Source: Hydractinia symbiolongicarpus | Lineage: Eukaryota > Cnidaria > Hydrozoa > Anthoathecata > Hydractiniidae | DNA length: 64,000 nucleotides | Direction: 5' to 3' | NCBI RefSeq assembly: GCF_029227915.1 | Contig: NC_079884.1 | Span: 22,320,001-22,384,000, forward strand | In this document: in pieces, positions 12,301-22,499 of the stretch | How positions within the stretch are numbered: position 1 is the first letter of the stretch | Layout of the letters: the number at the start of each line of letters is the position of its first letter | Notes under the pieces: generated by a model | Database searches by the model: none | What the model was told of the DNA's origin: nothing | Seen by the model: only the letters and a program-made list of their open reading frames with translations | Made by a program: the position numbers and the translations under genes

Positions 12301-14698
12301 TCGTAGAAGCAACTGCCTAGAAAATTTCTGATGGTAATTTTCTATGTATTGTTGGGTTTTTTCTGTACTTAATCCTTTGTTTGTTTTAGTCTTACAAGCG
12401 CTGCCGATAGAGTTCAGAACCGGTTGTCCATGGGAGTTACTGTATCCAGATGATTTGGTTCTCATAGTGGAGTCGATGAATTAGCTAAAAAGTTTGAGAA
12501 GTGGAAGAAAGGACTAGAAGAGAAAGGGTTAAGAGTGAATGCAGCAAAGTATAAAGTCCTGATTAGTAGCATTAAAGCCAAGTGTCACTTTGTAGTTGGA
12601 ATGTGACCTTGTAGTTGGAAAGTGGCTTTGTAGAGTTTGCAGGAAAGGGGTTGGTAGTATTTCACTTTTTTGTCATGCTTTTTAGCATTGGGTACATAAG
12701 TGCAGTGCTATTGGAGGAGGGTTAAAAGCTGACATTCACTTTGTATGCAAGCAATGCAAGGGTGAGATTATAGACAACAGTGGCTCATAATAGTCAAGGA
12801 TTTAAGCGTGGCTTGTTATTCTGTTACTTCGGTGATATGTTGTGTAGTAAAGAGGGTGTTGGAAAAAGTGTTGCAGGATAGGTTCTGCTTAGAAAAAGTT
12901 CAGAGAGTTACTTCCTTTGTTGACTAGCTGAGTTTTGTCAATTGAGGTAAAAGGTAGGTTGTATGAGGCTTGTGTAGGAAGCGTTATGTTGAACGGTAGT
13001 GAGACATGGGAAGTGAAGCAGGAAGGTCTTGACTGTATAGAAATTATATGAAAATGGTGAGATGGATGTGTAACATTAGTCTGGGAGACAGAAAGAGTTT
13101 GGATGAGCTAAGAAGCAGGCTAAGCATCCATAGCTTTAAAGATGTCATTCAAATAAGAAGATTGAGTTAGTTGAGAAAAATTGGGTAAGAAAGTGTAGAA
13201 TCTGATAGTTTCTGTGGCAAAACCCAGAGATAAACTGAGAATGATTTGGCAGGAGGTAATAAGGACAGACTTGATGCAGAGGAATTATATCAGATTGAAA
13301 GAGGGTTATTAATATAATGATAATGTTGCAGGTAGTCCCTCCATTGCTATTCCCAATTTTTATTTGCTGTTAAAACTGTCATAATAATTACTGTAATGCC
13401 TTTTGCCTTGTATAAAAATATTTGTCCTTGATTCATACGCAAACTTACACAAAAAATTAACATCACGGCAATCATTGCTGGTTTTATAACAAATGTAATC
13501 TGTATTCAGTCAGACAAAGTTTTAAAAGAAATGTTTTTGCTAATCTTTTCATTGCAAAAAAATTATTAGAATACAAAAAATTTAATTAAACTTATAATAT
13601 TCAATAACAATAAACAATGTAAACATTGTCCTTTTAAACAAAGTGTGAGGATTTCATTGCATATTTTTATAAAAAAATGCCATTTACACTAGAAAATTGA
13701 AAAAAAATATTTTTAAATTAAAAATTAAAACATTGTTGCTGTCTTTTTGCTTTTAACTCACCGTGGAAAATGGGAAGGTTGTTACTTGTGCACTGGCTTT
13801 GTTTATTTATTTTGAATATCTTTAAAGGACGTACACTTCAAATATAAATATCTGTTATAAACATGTGTCATGTAAGCAGCTTGAGTAACTGTTTCTTTAT
13901 TTTCTCTGTTTGAATTGGATTATTTTAAATTTTGGAAGGCATTCAAAATATTATATCTGTTGAATGATTCAACAGATACAACATTTTTTAAAACTAGTAA
14001 ATTTGTTAGCATTGGTAGCCATCATTGTTTCAGATAGTATTCTTTCTAAATAAAAGTCTGCTGTGGTGTTAAGAGTGGCAATATTGTGAGTAATTAAATA
14101 TTGTTTAACATGTATTGATATTTTGTACTACTCACCTTTTGACCATTCTCAATGTAATTATTCATTGACCCTCCATGAAAATAGCGAATCCAAATGTCTT
14201 TACCATAACGGTAAGTTTTATAGCCTTGCAAGGCAATGGCATTTATCTGAAGGTTGTATATAAAATCAACACTTATAGCAAGTTTATTAGAAAAATATTC
14301 ATCTAATGCTGTTGGGTCATTCTCAATACACCATGCAGACTTATTGTTTAAACGACAATATCGTGCTTCGAAGCTGCCAAAATGTACGCTGTCTTCAGCA
14401 TATATTTGTTTGTCTGGTATTTTTCCATTCTCAAGACCAACTGCTTGTTGTGACTCTGTGTAAAAAATGTATGAACAAATCAGAATATTTTGAGATGCAA
14501 AAACAAACAAACAGGTCGGCATTTGTGTTGGCAACTGCGAGTGATAATGATAATTACAATTGTCGTAAGAATAATCACAAGATAATTATATCTAGGAAAA
14601 ACATTACCTGGATCTAGCGGAGCAATTCGAGCTTTCACATCTTTAAAATAAAAACATTGAAACAAAATCCAAATCCAAAAGCTTTTCATTGCATACAT
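394..14698 (-). CDS. Discoidin domain receptor (DDR) tyrosine kinase, complete, ten exons
   Basis: Receptor tyrosine kinase of the DDR family; family members bind collagen at the plasma membrane. Coding exons (minus, 5' to 3'): 14698-14608, 14455-14136, 12228-12048, 10267-9936, 9860-9701, 7318-6818, 3038-2988, 2908-2627, 2031-1075, 698-394. All joins have GT-AG ends and compatible phases, giving about 1059 aa. Order: signal peptide (1 to about 24); discoidin domain 1 (about 32-190, ends CLRMEMYG); discoidin domain 2 (about 198-350, starts with a Cys, ends LQVYGCP); DS-like domain typical of DDRs (about 365-525, GCLTDG and WVGW); short linker; TM helix (about 556-578); Tyr-rich juxtamembrane region (640-740); kinase domain (about 754-1050). 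The kinase has GVGQFGEV, VAVK, HRDLATRN, DFGMSR, a YYR activation loop and VLPIRWMAPE, all as in DDRs. Vertebrate DDRs have one discoidin domain plus the DS-like domain, so this protein has an extra one. There are two in-frame ATGs (14698 and 14694); either leaves a signal peptide. Confidence 0.93.
3296..3418. repeat. Small inverted-repeat element in a DDR intron
   Basis: Arms at about 3296-3321 and 3393-3418 are reverse complements over at least 21 bases (core GTCATGCATAATTAGTGGAA). They enclose about 70 bp. It looks like a short foldback or MITE-type element. Confidence 0.6.
3422..6817. other. Long DDR intron, otherwise featureless
   Basis: AT-rich sequence between the DS-like exon and the linker exon. 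No frame I read shows protein similarity I recognise, and no RNA gene is evident. A stretch of about 110 codons on the plus strand at 5546-5872 is low-complexity and without recognisable domains. Confidence 0.5.
8341..8833. mobile_element. Non-autonomous TIR element in a DDR intron, possibly Harbinger-like
   Basis: The ends 8341-8385 and about 8788-8833 are imperfect inverted repeats sharing GTTCACACT and GTTTAACAGGT blocks. The element is flanked by TAA on both sides (8338-8340 and 8834-8836), which would fit a 3-bp target duplication of the PIF/Harbinger type. No transposase is present inside. Superfamily assignment is tentative. Confidence 0.5.
9075..9425 (-). pseudogene. LINE 3' fragment, same family as 12405-13315
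   Basis: Read on the minus strand, this matches the distal part of the LINE remnant at 12960-13300. Shared pieces include the equivalents of 'RLYGACIGSV', 'MKQED' and 'DVIQIRRF', in the same order. It is decayed by frameshifts and stops and lies in the intron between the domain 2 and DS-like exons of the DDR gene. Confidence 0.55.
10465..10512. repeat. Near-perfect hairpin in a DDR intron
   Basis: Arms 10465-10483 and 10494-10512 (TTTATTATGGTGAGCATTT and its complement) are separated by a 10-base loop. The function is unknown; it is probably the remnant of a foldback element. Confidence 0.6.
10515..12027. other. DDR intron, no further feature seen
   Basis: AT-rich intronic sequence between the last exon of discoidin domain 1 and the first exon of domain 2. 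I found no convincing coding segment or structured RNA. Confidence 0.45.
12405..13315 (+). pseudogene. Decayed non-LTR retrotransposon (LINE) ORF2 fragment
   Basis: The plus-strand translation gives a reverse transcriptase segment 'LLYPDDLVLIVES' (the YADD motif changed to YPDD). It continues as 'KFEKWKKGLEEKGLRVN', then a cysteine/histidine cluster 'CRKGVGS...HAF...WVHKCSA' and a C-terminal part 'MVRWMCNISLGDRKSLDEL'. These are C-terminal blocks of a LINE family common in invertebrates. Several stops and frameshifts show it is dead. It sits in sense opposite to the host DDR gene. Confidence 0.75.
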
Positions 14699-14703
14699 TT
14701 ACT
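14699..14703 (-). promoter_or_regulatory. Splice acceptor three bases upstream of the DDR start
   Basis: Read on the minus strand, a T-run ends in AG (14703-14702), followed by TAA and then the ATG at 14698. The pyrimidine tract and AG look like a genuine 3' splice site, so the start codon is probably preceded by a 5' UTR intron or by a trans-spliced leader. Confidence 0.45.
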
Positions 14704-14704
14704 A

Positions 14705-16930
14705 AAAAAACAAGAAGTCAAACAGAAACATAATTAAACACAACTTAATAGTTGGTGGTTTACAAAACAGACGTGTGGCACCTTTTACTAAATACTTGCT
14801 CAATATTTACTATCAAAAAATGCAAAACCTTTATCATGAAACAGACATCTACCAATTTTAATGTTGTTACAATACAACTTTACATTTCTACAGAACACAA
14901 AAACAAAACAGTCCAAAAAACACAATCCAACCATATGTTTGTATTAATAAAATAAAATATTCAAAGGTGACTATTTTCCATTTAACTTGCTTATGTTACC
15001 ATAGCAACATATGAAGTGTTAAGTCAATCTTTATGATTCACCAATCAAAATGTGTTAAACAGTTTTATAAAAAGCAGAAGTGCAGATAAAGTATAAAATC
15101 TAACAAGCTTACATCAATAATTATAGTAACAATCGTAAACTCTCATTATAACAATAAAGATAAAAACAACAAACACACGCTATTATATAAAAAACAACAC
15201 AACAACAACAATAATGGGGTCATTGGAAACTGTAGATTATAGTTTGGCTGTCTGTGCTTTGGGGAATTTATGTTTTCAAAAATTGCAGAATTAAAAGTTT
15301 ACCTCCTGAAGAAAAGAACATACACTCAGTTGGACTCAAAATACAATTCAACAATCATAGGAATCATGCAACCATACAGATGACCCATAATGGCCAATGA
15401 TGTAATTAGTATGTGCAGACTATAAATGAAAAAGTATTGATAATGGTTAAAGAGATATTGTATTTGGAGGTTTTTTAATAAAAATTTCAAATATCTTAAA
15501 ACTAAATAAAATGGACTTGCGTTTGTTTCTTGACCCTTGCTAAGAAAGAGAGTTTTATCTACGTCAGGCTACCCAACCTTTGAAACTGAGTTTTCCTAAG
15601 CTGTATTTGGCTGTTATCGATCCGGTATACCTCATAATTAAAATGTGGTAGCCAATAACTTTATTGATAAAAAGGTTTATGGGCACACAAGTTAGTTAAT
15701 ACTTCCTCTGTTGGAGTAGATGCAAGTTCAATTCGCGGTTTTTAAAGTATTCACAATTATTATTGAATGACAAATATGCATACTTAATTTACAAATACTT
15801 TTCATTTTAATAAGAGATGGCTTCCATACCTTTCCAGAAATTGAAGTGATTACTATATGCACAGCATTGCCTTTTTAGAAAAAAATACATATGGTTTTTG
15901 AGGAATTAAATCCTTCCCAACGTTGTTTTATGTACATTGCCTTGAAAGACACAAACTACTTACTTTGTACTCTGGTGAATGTTATTCTTGGAAATTCATA
16001 GATTTTGGTCTGAGCATTGCCAAGCATTGTGCCAGAGAAATGTTTACAGTTGGCAATCGAAGGCCATTATGACAGTCATATAACTGGGGCGTTTTTGAAT
16101 GTAGTTTGAACATTTTAGGAATAGATAAGGGATTTATTCATTATCTGACAATGGTGTAGAAAATTTAATGACCAGATAGAACTTGTATAACAAACCTTCA
16201 CAATCAAGTTCAAGCTATAATGAAAGTAATAAAAAAAAGGATCAAGCGTCAATTTGATCCATGGCACATAGTGGAGGAAAACATAAGCAGTTTACTACGT
16301 ATAAAAACAAGGCAAAGTTGCTTGCCTTATTTTTATACATATTTTGTTTCTTCAGATTTTAGGATTTAAAGCAATGCCTATGGCTGATTTATGAGCACCT
16401 GCTATGCAACTACAGCTGGTCACACATGAATGAAAATATTTCAACATCTCGAGTAGAAATCTTTCACGTAAATTTAGACCTGTTAAGGAAAATGCATTCA
16501 ACTTTATTAACGTATATATAAATTTATATATACATTTTTTGTGGAAATTAATTTTTGAGAATTCTGTATGTTTTTGATAATTCTGCGAAAATTAGTCATT
16601 AATATTGTCCTCGTGAAATTTGGATTTTTTCTTCTTGTAGAAATATAGATTTATACCTGGAACTATAAATAGATATTCTAACTTCAGAATCCTTATGTCT
16701 CCTACATAAAAGCCGTTTGAATTGGTTTAAATTAAGAAAGAACACATTATAATACTTTCATCGAGAAATTTGTGAAATTTAGTTCTCACCAGAAATTAAG
16801 ACTTGCAAACTTTGAAAAAATTAGTTCTCATAAAAATTTAATATGATTTTCAAAAAGTTTCTCACAAAAATTAATTCCCTTATAATTATTAAAGTTAAAA
16901 CTTTCAGGAACGCTTCTATGTCTTAGAAAT
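14705..16930. other. Region upstream of DDR, no gene seen
   Basis: AT-rich sequence with no open frame of recognisable content. The stretch 16540-16880 has scattered AATTAATTCTC / GCGAAAATT-like words resembling the repeat at 47125-47260. The DDR promoter should lie in the part near 14.7 kb, but I cannot pick it out. Confidence 0.45.
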
Positions 16931-16934
16931 GGAG

Positions 16935-17024
16935 TACAGTGGACTCATCTAATCTTAAACTTTCTCTATCTCGAACAACTTTCTTGTCCATTGTGAGTTT
17001 TAGACAGAGAGAGTCCACTTTATA
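16935..17024. mobile_element. Roughly 90-bp MITE with CAGTGGACTC ends
   Basis: The left end reads CAGTGGACTC (16937) and the right end GAGTCCACT (17011), an inverted repeat. TA-rich flanks and words such as 'TCTCTATCTCGAAC' inside suggest a short pogo/Tigger-type derivative. Confidence 0.45.
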
Positions 17025-19270
17025 TTAAGAATGAGCTAAGTAGCAGGCATGATTCCAAACTAAAAACAATTTGCTTAAAAATTTAGAGCTTTAATTTTAT
17101 GGTTTATAACCTTGTTCCTAAGTTAATTGTTTCTACTAGCACCAGACAGAAGATAAAACATTTTTGAACTGATAGATTTGGATCTATTTTTAGCACAAAA
17201 CCAATTTTTAAGCTGTATACTTTGAATTTAATTTAGGACAATGATTAAATTTCCATGTTCACTTCTTTCAGGTAAAGGTGTCTACTTAGTCATATTAGTT
17301 TGATGAAAACAATACTGACGTGTTTATAAAAAAACAATTTAATGTCTGAAAATAAAAGATAGGAAAATTGTGTAATACACAATAAAAAATTGAGTGTTTA
17401 CTAAATTCAATTGCCTACACAACAAGTAAAAAAAAACTAGTAATTAAAAAAACGCATGATTGATGAGCAGATCATTGGAAAAACAATTTCAAGATGTGAG
17501 TATTCTAGTCATTATACTATAAAAAAATCCACAAGAATACACCCCCAGCTACCATCTTTGCCTTAAAGAAAGGCAACAGATATTAAGATACAATGTTTGT
17601 AGCTGTACCCAAACCAAAAGCAAATAATAAAATCCATTTTTTAATTTTATAAAATTTAGTTAAAATTATAAAGTTGCTTAATTTAAGTCAAAGAATAATA
17701 CAACAACACAATGATAACTGCTCAACTTTTCTCAAACAAGTACAAAACACACACCAACAACTCATAATCTTGTCTTCTTTTCTCTCAAAAGCATTTAAAT
17801 CTTATTTTATGTCAAAGGTTTTATAAATTAATCAATACTGTAAAGAGTATTAACTGACATAATCAAATTAATTATTGTCTATGTGTCCAATTACATTAAA
17901 AATAAAGAAGGACTGTTCACACTTACTAATAAATAATAAACAAAAAAGTTTACAGTAAACAGTATACAGTTAACTATAAACATTTTTGGTAATCTAACAT
18001 TGGATTAATTAGCTTATTAACATTATGTTTATTATCAAAGGAACCATACATCTAAAAGCTTGTGATATATTCAACTGTCATAAATGATGGAAGTTCACTT
18101 AATAGTTACTGATGTTGTTAAAAGATGGTTTTATTAAAAGTTTGTTTTTAAGACAAAAGTAATTTAGAATACAGACAATAATTTACAAAATGATGTCAAC
18201 GTCCATTAATTGTATTTTGAATTGTTCAATTATGACAAATGGACATAAATCTTGTAAAGATAACATCACAAATGCATTCATTTATTCATAAACTATATTT
18301 AAACATAATAATAAATTAGGAAACAGCAAAGATGTATAACACTGATAAGAAAATAGGAATAATCAAATTTCCATTTTAGGTAATGAAAAAACAAACATAA
18401 AGCTGTATATTTTTTATCACATGTCTGTACTTATAATGTCCAAGCTCTTTGAGACAATAAGATTTATCCAACGTGTTAGATCACCAGCCTAATTATTTTT
18501 TTAAAAAAGTTTTAAATGTAATTGCATCAGTTCTCAAAATTTCAATTATAACGTGATATCCTCAGCCTTAAGTCAATCCATATTACCTAATGCAATGATA
18601 CCGAAACTCGCAACATCAGAAATCAACAGTGACAATTGGCAGTGCTGTCGTAATTGCCAGATTAGGTCAAAACAGCGAAAGCAGCACAAATTACAAACAT
18701 AAAAAACAGTAAAATTAAAAACAAGTAACAAAAATCTACAAGAATTTTTTAGGCGTTAATGTTTGCTGGTTTAAATCCTGCTTGATTTAGATTTTCACTT
18801 TCGCCGATAGATATTGCCCCCACAACTGAAGACTTGATAGTGTAATATATAATATAATAATGCGTATAAGCTTAAATCTGGTACAGTTAAAATGTAAGCT
18901 TCTGCAAACGCAATATATTACAAGACAAGTCGAAAGTGGCAAGTGATTTAACTAAAGCTTGATGATAAAACAATATACACAGTACTTACTTTCTCATAAC
19001 TGTCACTTTCGTTATAAAACCTATTGAAAATAAAATCCCCTTAGGTAATTAACAACATACATCTCTCTCAACATTTTATTTTATACTTTTTGATCAACAA
19101 AACACATATGCGAAAGATTGTTGTAAAAATAAATTATGCCCATCTTTTTTGTTACAAAGGCTTGTCGCTTTTTTAAAAAAAACATTACCTTTCTAACATT
19201 TTATTTCTATATATTTTTTTTAACAAAACTTTGAGAATATCTTTGCAACATAACTTTAAAAACAGTTTTT
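17025..19270. other. Intergenic, nothing recognised
   Basis: Very AT-rich intergenic sequence without recognisable coding segments, tRNA-like boxes or clear repeats beyond homopolymer runs. Confidence 0.4.
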
Positions 19271-20165
19271 GTGGCATGACACAGCATTAGCCTTCATGGT
19301 ACCATTTTTACCATTTTTACGCAAATTATGGTGCAATTTTAGTCTTTTTAATTATTTTTAAAAAACATATAGCTGTGTTTTAGACTTCTATGGTACCACT
19401 TTGATAATTTTCAAACCAAACAATGGTGCAGTATTAACCTTTTACAGTACAGTCAGGGAAAACTTTTAAAAATGCTGTTACAGTATAATTACTATACTAC
19501 TTTCAAATTACACGTTTAATATAGCTTAAATAAGCAAATCACAACGTTATATTTTAAATGCCAATATACAGCTTTTATTCTAAGGTTGCATCGGATTTTG
19601 TATTTTAATAAAAGGAGTAACTTAAAAGTTAGTGAAAGGTTTTTAAGATAGCACACCTTTGAGTCAAGGTAGAGCTTAACTTGCCTGCAAACAGCCATAT
19701 TAAAATATATACAATCAGAATAAGTGGTGGAAACATTTACTTGCTGCCATCTGGCCTGTACATGCGGTGTTCATTGAATGGAAACAAGATGGATATTACA
19801 GCTTATTCCAGTGAGAGTTTCCGCGTAAAAACACGTTTTCCTATCATTTTTTTTTATTGGCTTAAAATAATTGTGGTTGGTCACACATACTTGCTTCTTA
19901 TCAATAAAAGAAGATGCGAATTTCAAATTAAGTTTGTGAATTTTGGAATATTTTGCTTTCAACAGTTTAAATAAGCGATATGCCGGAGTCAGATGTAAAA
20001 GATGCCCAATTAAGAGGTGTAGTGTATTTATATTGTAACAGTATATTTAATAGTTTTCCCTGACTGCAGTATCATTGTTTCATTTTCAACAAAAGTATGG
20101 TGCTGTATTAGCCTTCTACGGTCCTGTTTTGATGGTTTTCAAGCGAACTATGGCACCTTCTAAGG
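19270..20165. repeat. Minisatellite of about 70-110 bp units, interrupted by an insertion
   Basis: Diverged units share the blocks 'ATGGTACCA(C/T)TTT', 'TTTTCAA' and 'TATGGTGC(A/T)'. They occur at about 19290-19445 and again at about 20072-20165. The two halves are separated by the TIR element at 19450-20066, so the array pre-dates the insertion. Confidence 0.55.
19450..20066. mobile_element. 617-bp non-autonomous DNA transposon with TIRs and 5-bp duplication
   Basis: The termini are CAGTCAGGGAAAAC on the left (19450) and its complement on the right, ending 20066. Further similarity includes CTGTTACAGTAT near 19475 against its complement near 20035, so the TIR is roughly 40 bp. CAGTA occurs on both flanks (19445-19449 and 20067-20071), consistent with a 5-bp target site duplication. 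Only short frames lie inside, with no transposase. Confidence 0.65.
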
Positions 20166-20411
20166 ATTAGAGTGTCCCGTTTTGGTAGTTTTTAAACAAA
20201 TCATTATTTCTAAAATTCTTATTATTTATGCAAAAATTCCATTCTACTTTATACAATAAATCATTCAGCAGTCATTTTCATAAATGATAAACCATATTAG
20301 GTTAAAAAAAGTCTACTCTTAAACAGAGAAGATAAAAGTTGAGATAAAATAATTCAAATGCATTTTCAATTTTATATTGCTAAAAATCTATATATAAATT
20401 ACTTCCTTAGA

Positions 20412-20459
20412 TAGTCAATTTGGCCTATTTATACCTAGTCAATTTGGCCTATTTATAAC
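20412..20459. repeat. Two tandem 24-bp units
   Basis: TAGTCAATTTGGCCTATTTA occurs at 20412 and again at 20436, a local duplication of 24 bp. Confidence 0.7.
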
Positions 20460-20469
20460 TTGGAAACAA

Positions 20470-20960
20470 GATGGTGACGTCAATGATTTTTCAACGCGTA
20501 GGTATAACTACGGACCACCTAGTACCAATTTGGGTAATTTTCCCAAACCTGTGTCCCCAAATCCGTTTTGGAATGAACGGGTTGATGACATCATTAAAAA
20601 ACCTTTAAACCGTAATATCTCTGCAACTGTTAGTCAAAAGCACATAATCCCTTACATTTTCTTGATCAGAGGTCTATACGATAGGCAACAGGTATACAAA
20701 TTTCTAAAAAAAAATTTCAGGTTTTGACAGACCATTGCTGACATCAGCAAAATTTTTAAACCCTTATATCTCCTGAATGGTCATCAAAGGCACATGATCA
20801 TATACATTTTTAAACAGCAGTTTAGGCTCTACACAATATAGGCACTGTGAAAACAAGGTTCTAATTTTTTTTGCAGATGGGTTGCTGAAGTCACCAAAGG
20901 TCAAATAATGCTTCTTTTTCATTTTTGATCTGTCTCAGTGGATTTTTCCATGGGCTTTAT
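20470..20960. repeat. Diverged dispersed or tandem repeat, about 190-bp unit
   Basis: Two successive segments (about 20540-20720 and 20730-20900) share the same order of motifs: TGACATCA, a T/A-rich run with 'AAACC..TAATATCTC' or 'AAACCCTTATATCTC', a 'CAAAAGCACATAATC' or 'CAAAGGCACATGATC' block, then 'ACATTTT'. They look like two copies of one repeat. Confidence 0.45.
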
Positions 20961-21195
20961 TGACTAGTGTATATATAATACTGTAACCAGAACATGAGTA
21001 TAGTCCAGGGATATCTCAATTGTAGTATTTGTCAAAATAGCGCCTTTAAAAGCTGTGAAATGAAATTTTTTGATTATCTGTTACTTTTCCTATTAAAACT
21101 GTTGTTTAAATTGAGGATCATCTTTTCTCCAAGGATCCACACACAGTTCTCGAAAAAACAAGTATGGCCTAAATTTTCAACATATAACAATAGTA

Positions 21196-21427
<232 letters not shown>

Positions 21428-21780
21428 ATATTTAAAGTGCCTAGCCCAGAAATTCACAAACTAGAGGGGCCACAATGTCTCATTCGGATTGGGTTTGAAA
21501 GTTTGCGGACTTTACAAATATTTGGTGTTAATTGGACTTCGCTTTAAAATTTTAAAATGGCACCGAGAAGCTCCGAATAATGGAGATGCGCAATTTCTCA
21601 TAAATATGGTGCTTGCGCACATTATGGTTCCATAATTTAAAACAATTTTCTTTTAATTTTTGAGTTTTTATTCATCGGCCGACTTTATTTTTAGGACTTA
21701 AATGACTCTAACACCACATACTTGTGACACTTGCCTTTGCAGAATATCCCTAACCATCAGTTCGGGAGATAATACTACAA

Positions 21781-22195
21781 GGGGAAAGGGTTTCCCATGT
21801 TGTGTAGGGAAGTTCCTATATCATATAGGAAATGGTTTCCCATATAAGAAACCGTTTCCTTAACTATTTTTTTTGATTTTGATTTGGGTTTTCCTTTTGG
21901 GAAACCGTTACCCATTCTCAAGACCATTTTACGGAATTGCACAAGGAGGCTACGATAATTTTTTTTCCTTCAGTGAAAATTTGTGGAAAATATTCCCTTT
22001 CTATTGGTTAAAATTCGTAGTGCGCTTCTTAACCATCTCTTGCGCAGATTCCTTTATATTTTAGTGGTTTCCCAATTGGGAAACTGTTGCCGTATTTATT
22101 ACCCTTTTAGGATAACAGTTACTCAAATGAAAAACCGTACAGTTTCCCAAATGGGAAACCGTTTCCCCCTGATGGGTAGTGGTTTCCCTTTTCGT
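21781..22195. repeat. Cluster of GGGAAACC / GGTTTCCC modules
   Basis: At least six modules built from TTTCCCAWWWGGGAAAC or half of it occur at about 21788, 21830, 21896, 22065, 22140 and 22176. Several are followed by GTT(A/T)CC. Many are individually palindromic, so both strands read alike. Nothing recognisable is coded here. Confidence 0.6.
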
Positions 22196-22419
22196 CTCAA
22201 CTCCCAAAATGACCATGTTTGCAGTAGTATTTAGCCACCTGTCACCAAAACCAAAGACCAAACAGTAAAGTAACTGTAATCCACCTCAATTGAGGGATCC
22301 ATGGATATCGTGCGTTATCCCTGATTATATGTGGCCTGAGAAGTAAATGTAATGGACCTCCCTGAAACACATGGCTTGGTAGTTTTGGTCATGATATGTT
22401 GTTTTAGTGAAAGTAAAGT

Positions 22420-22490
22420 GGCTTGTCCCGATGGGCTCGAACTAGTGAGAGAAAAAGCAATGGAAAATTTGTCTCACTATCGAACCAATA
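22420..22490 (-). mobile_element. tRNA-like SINE head, minus strand
   Basis: The minus strand shows an A-box-like GGTTCGATAGTGAGAC (near 22487) and a B-box-like AGTTCGAGCCC (near 22440). Spacing and order are those of a tRNA-derived Pol III promoter. The internal word CCATTGCTTTTTCTCTCAC resembles the copy at 26815-26892. It is not a foldable intact tRNA. Confidence 0.4.
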
Positions 22491-22499
22491 TTTCAGTTT

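Noticed and set aside
15705-15750. B-box-like GTTCAATTCGCGG suggesting a tRNA
   Set aside because: No matching A box, no cloverleaf stems nearby.
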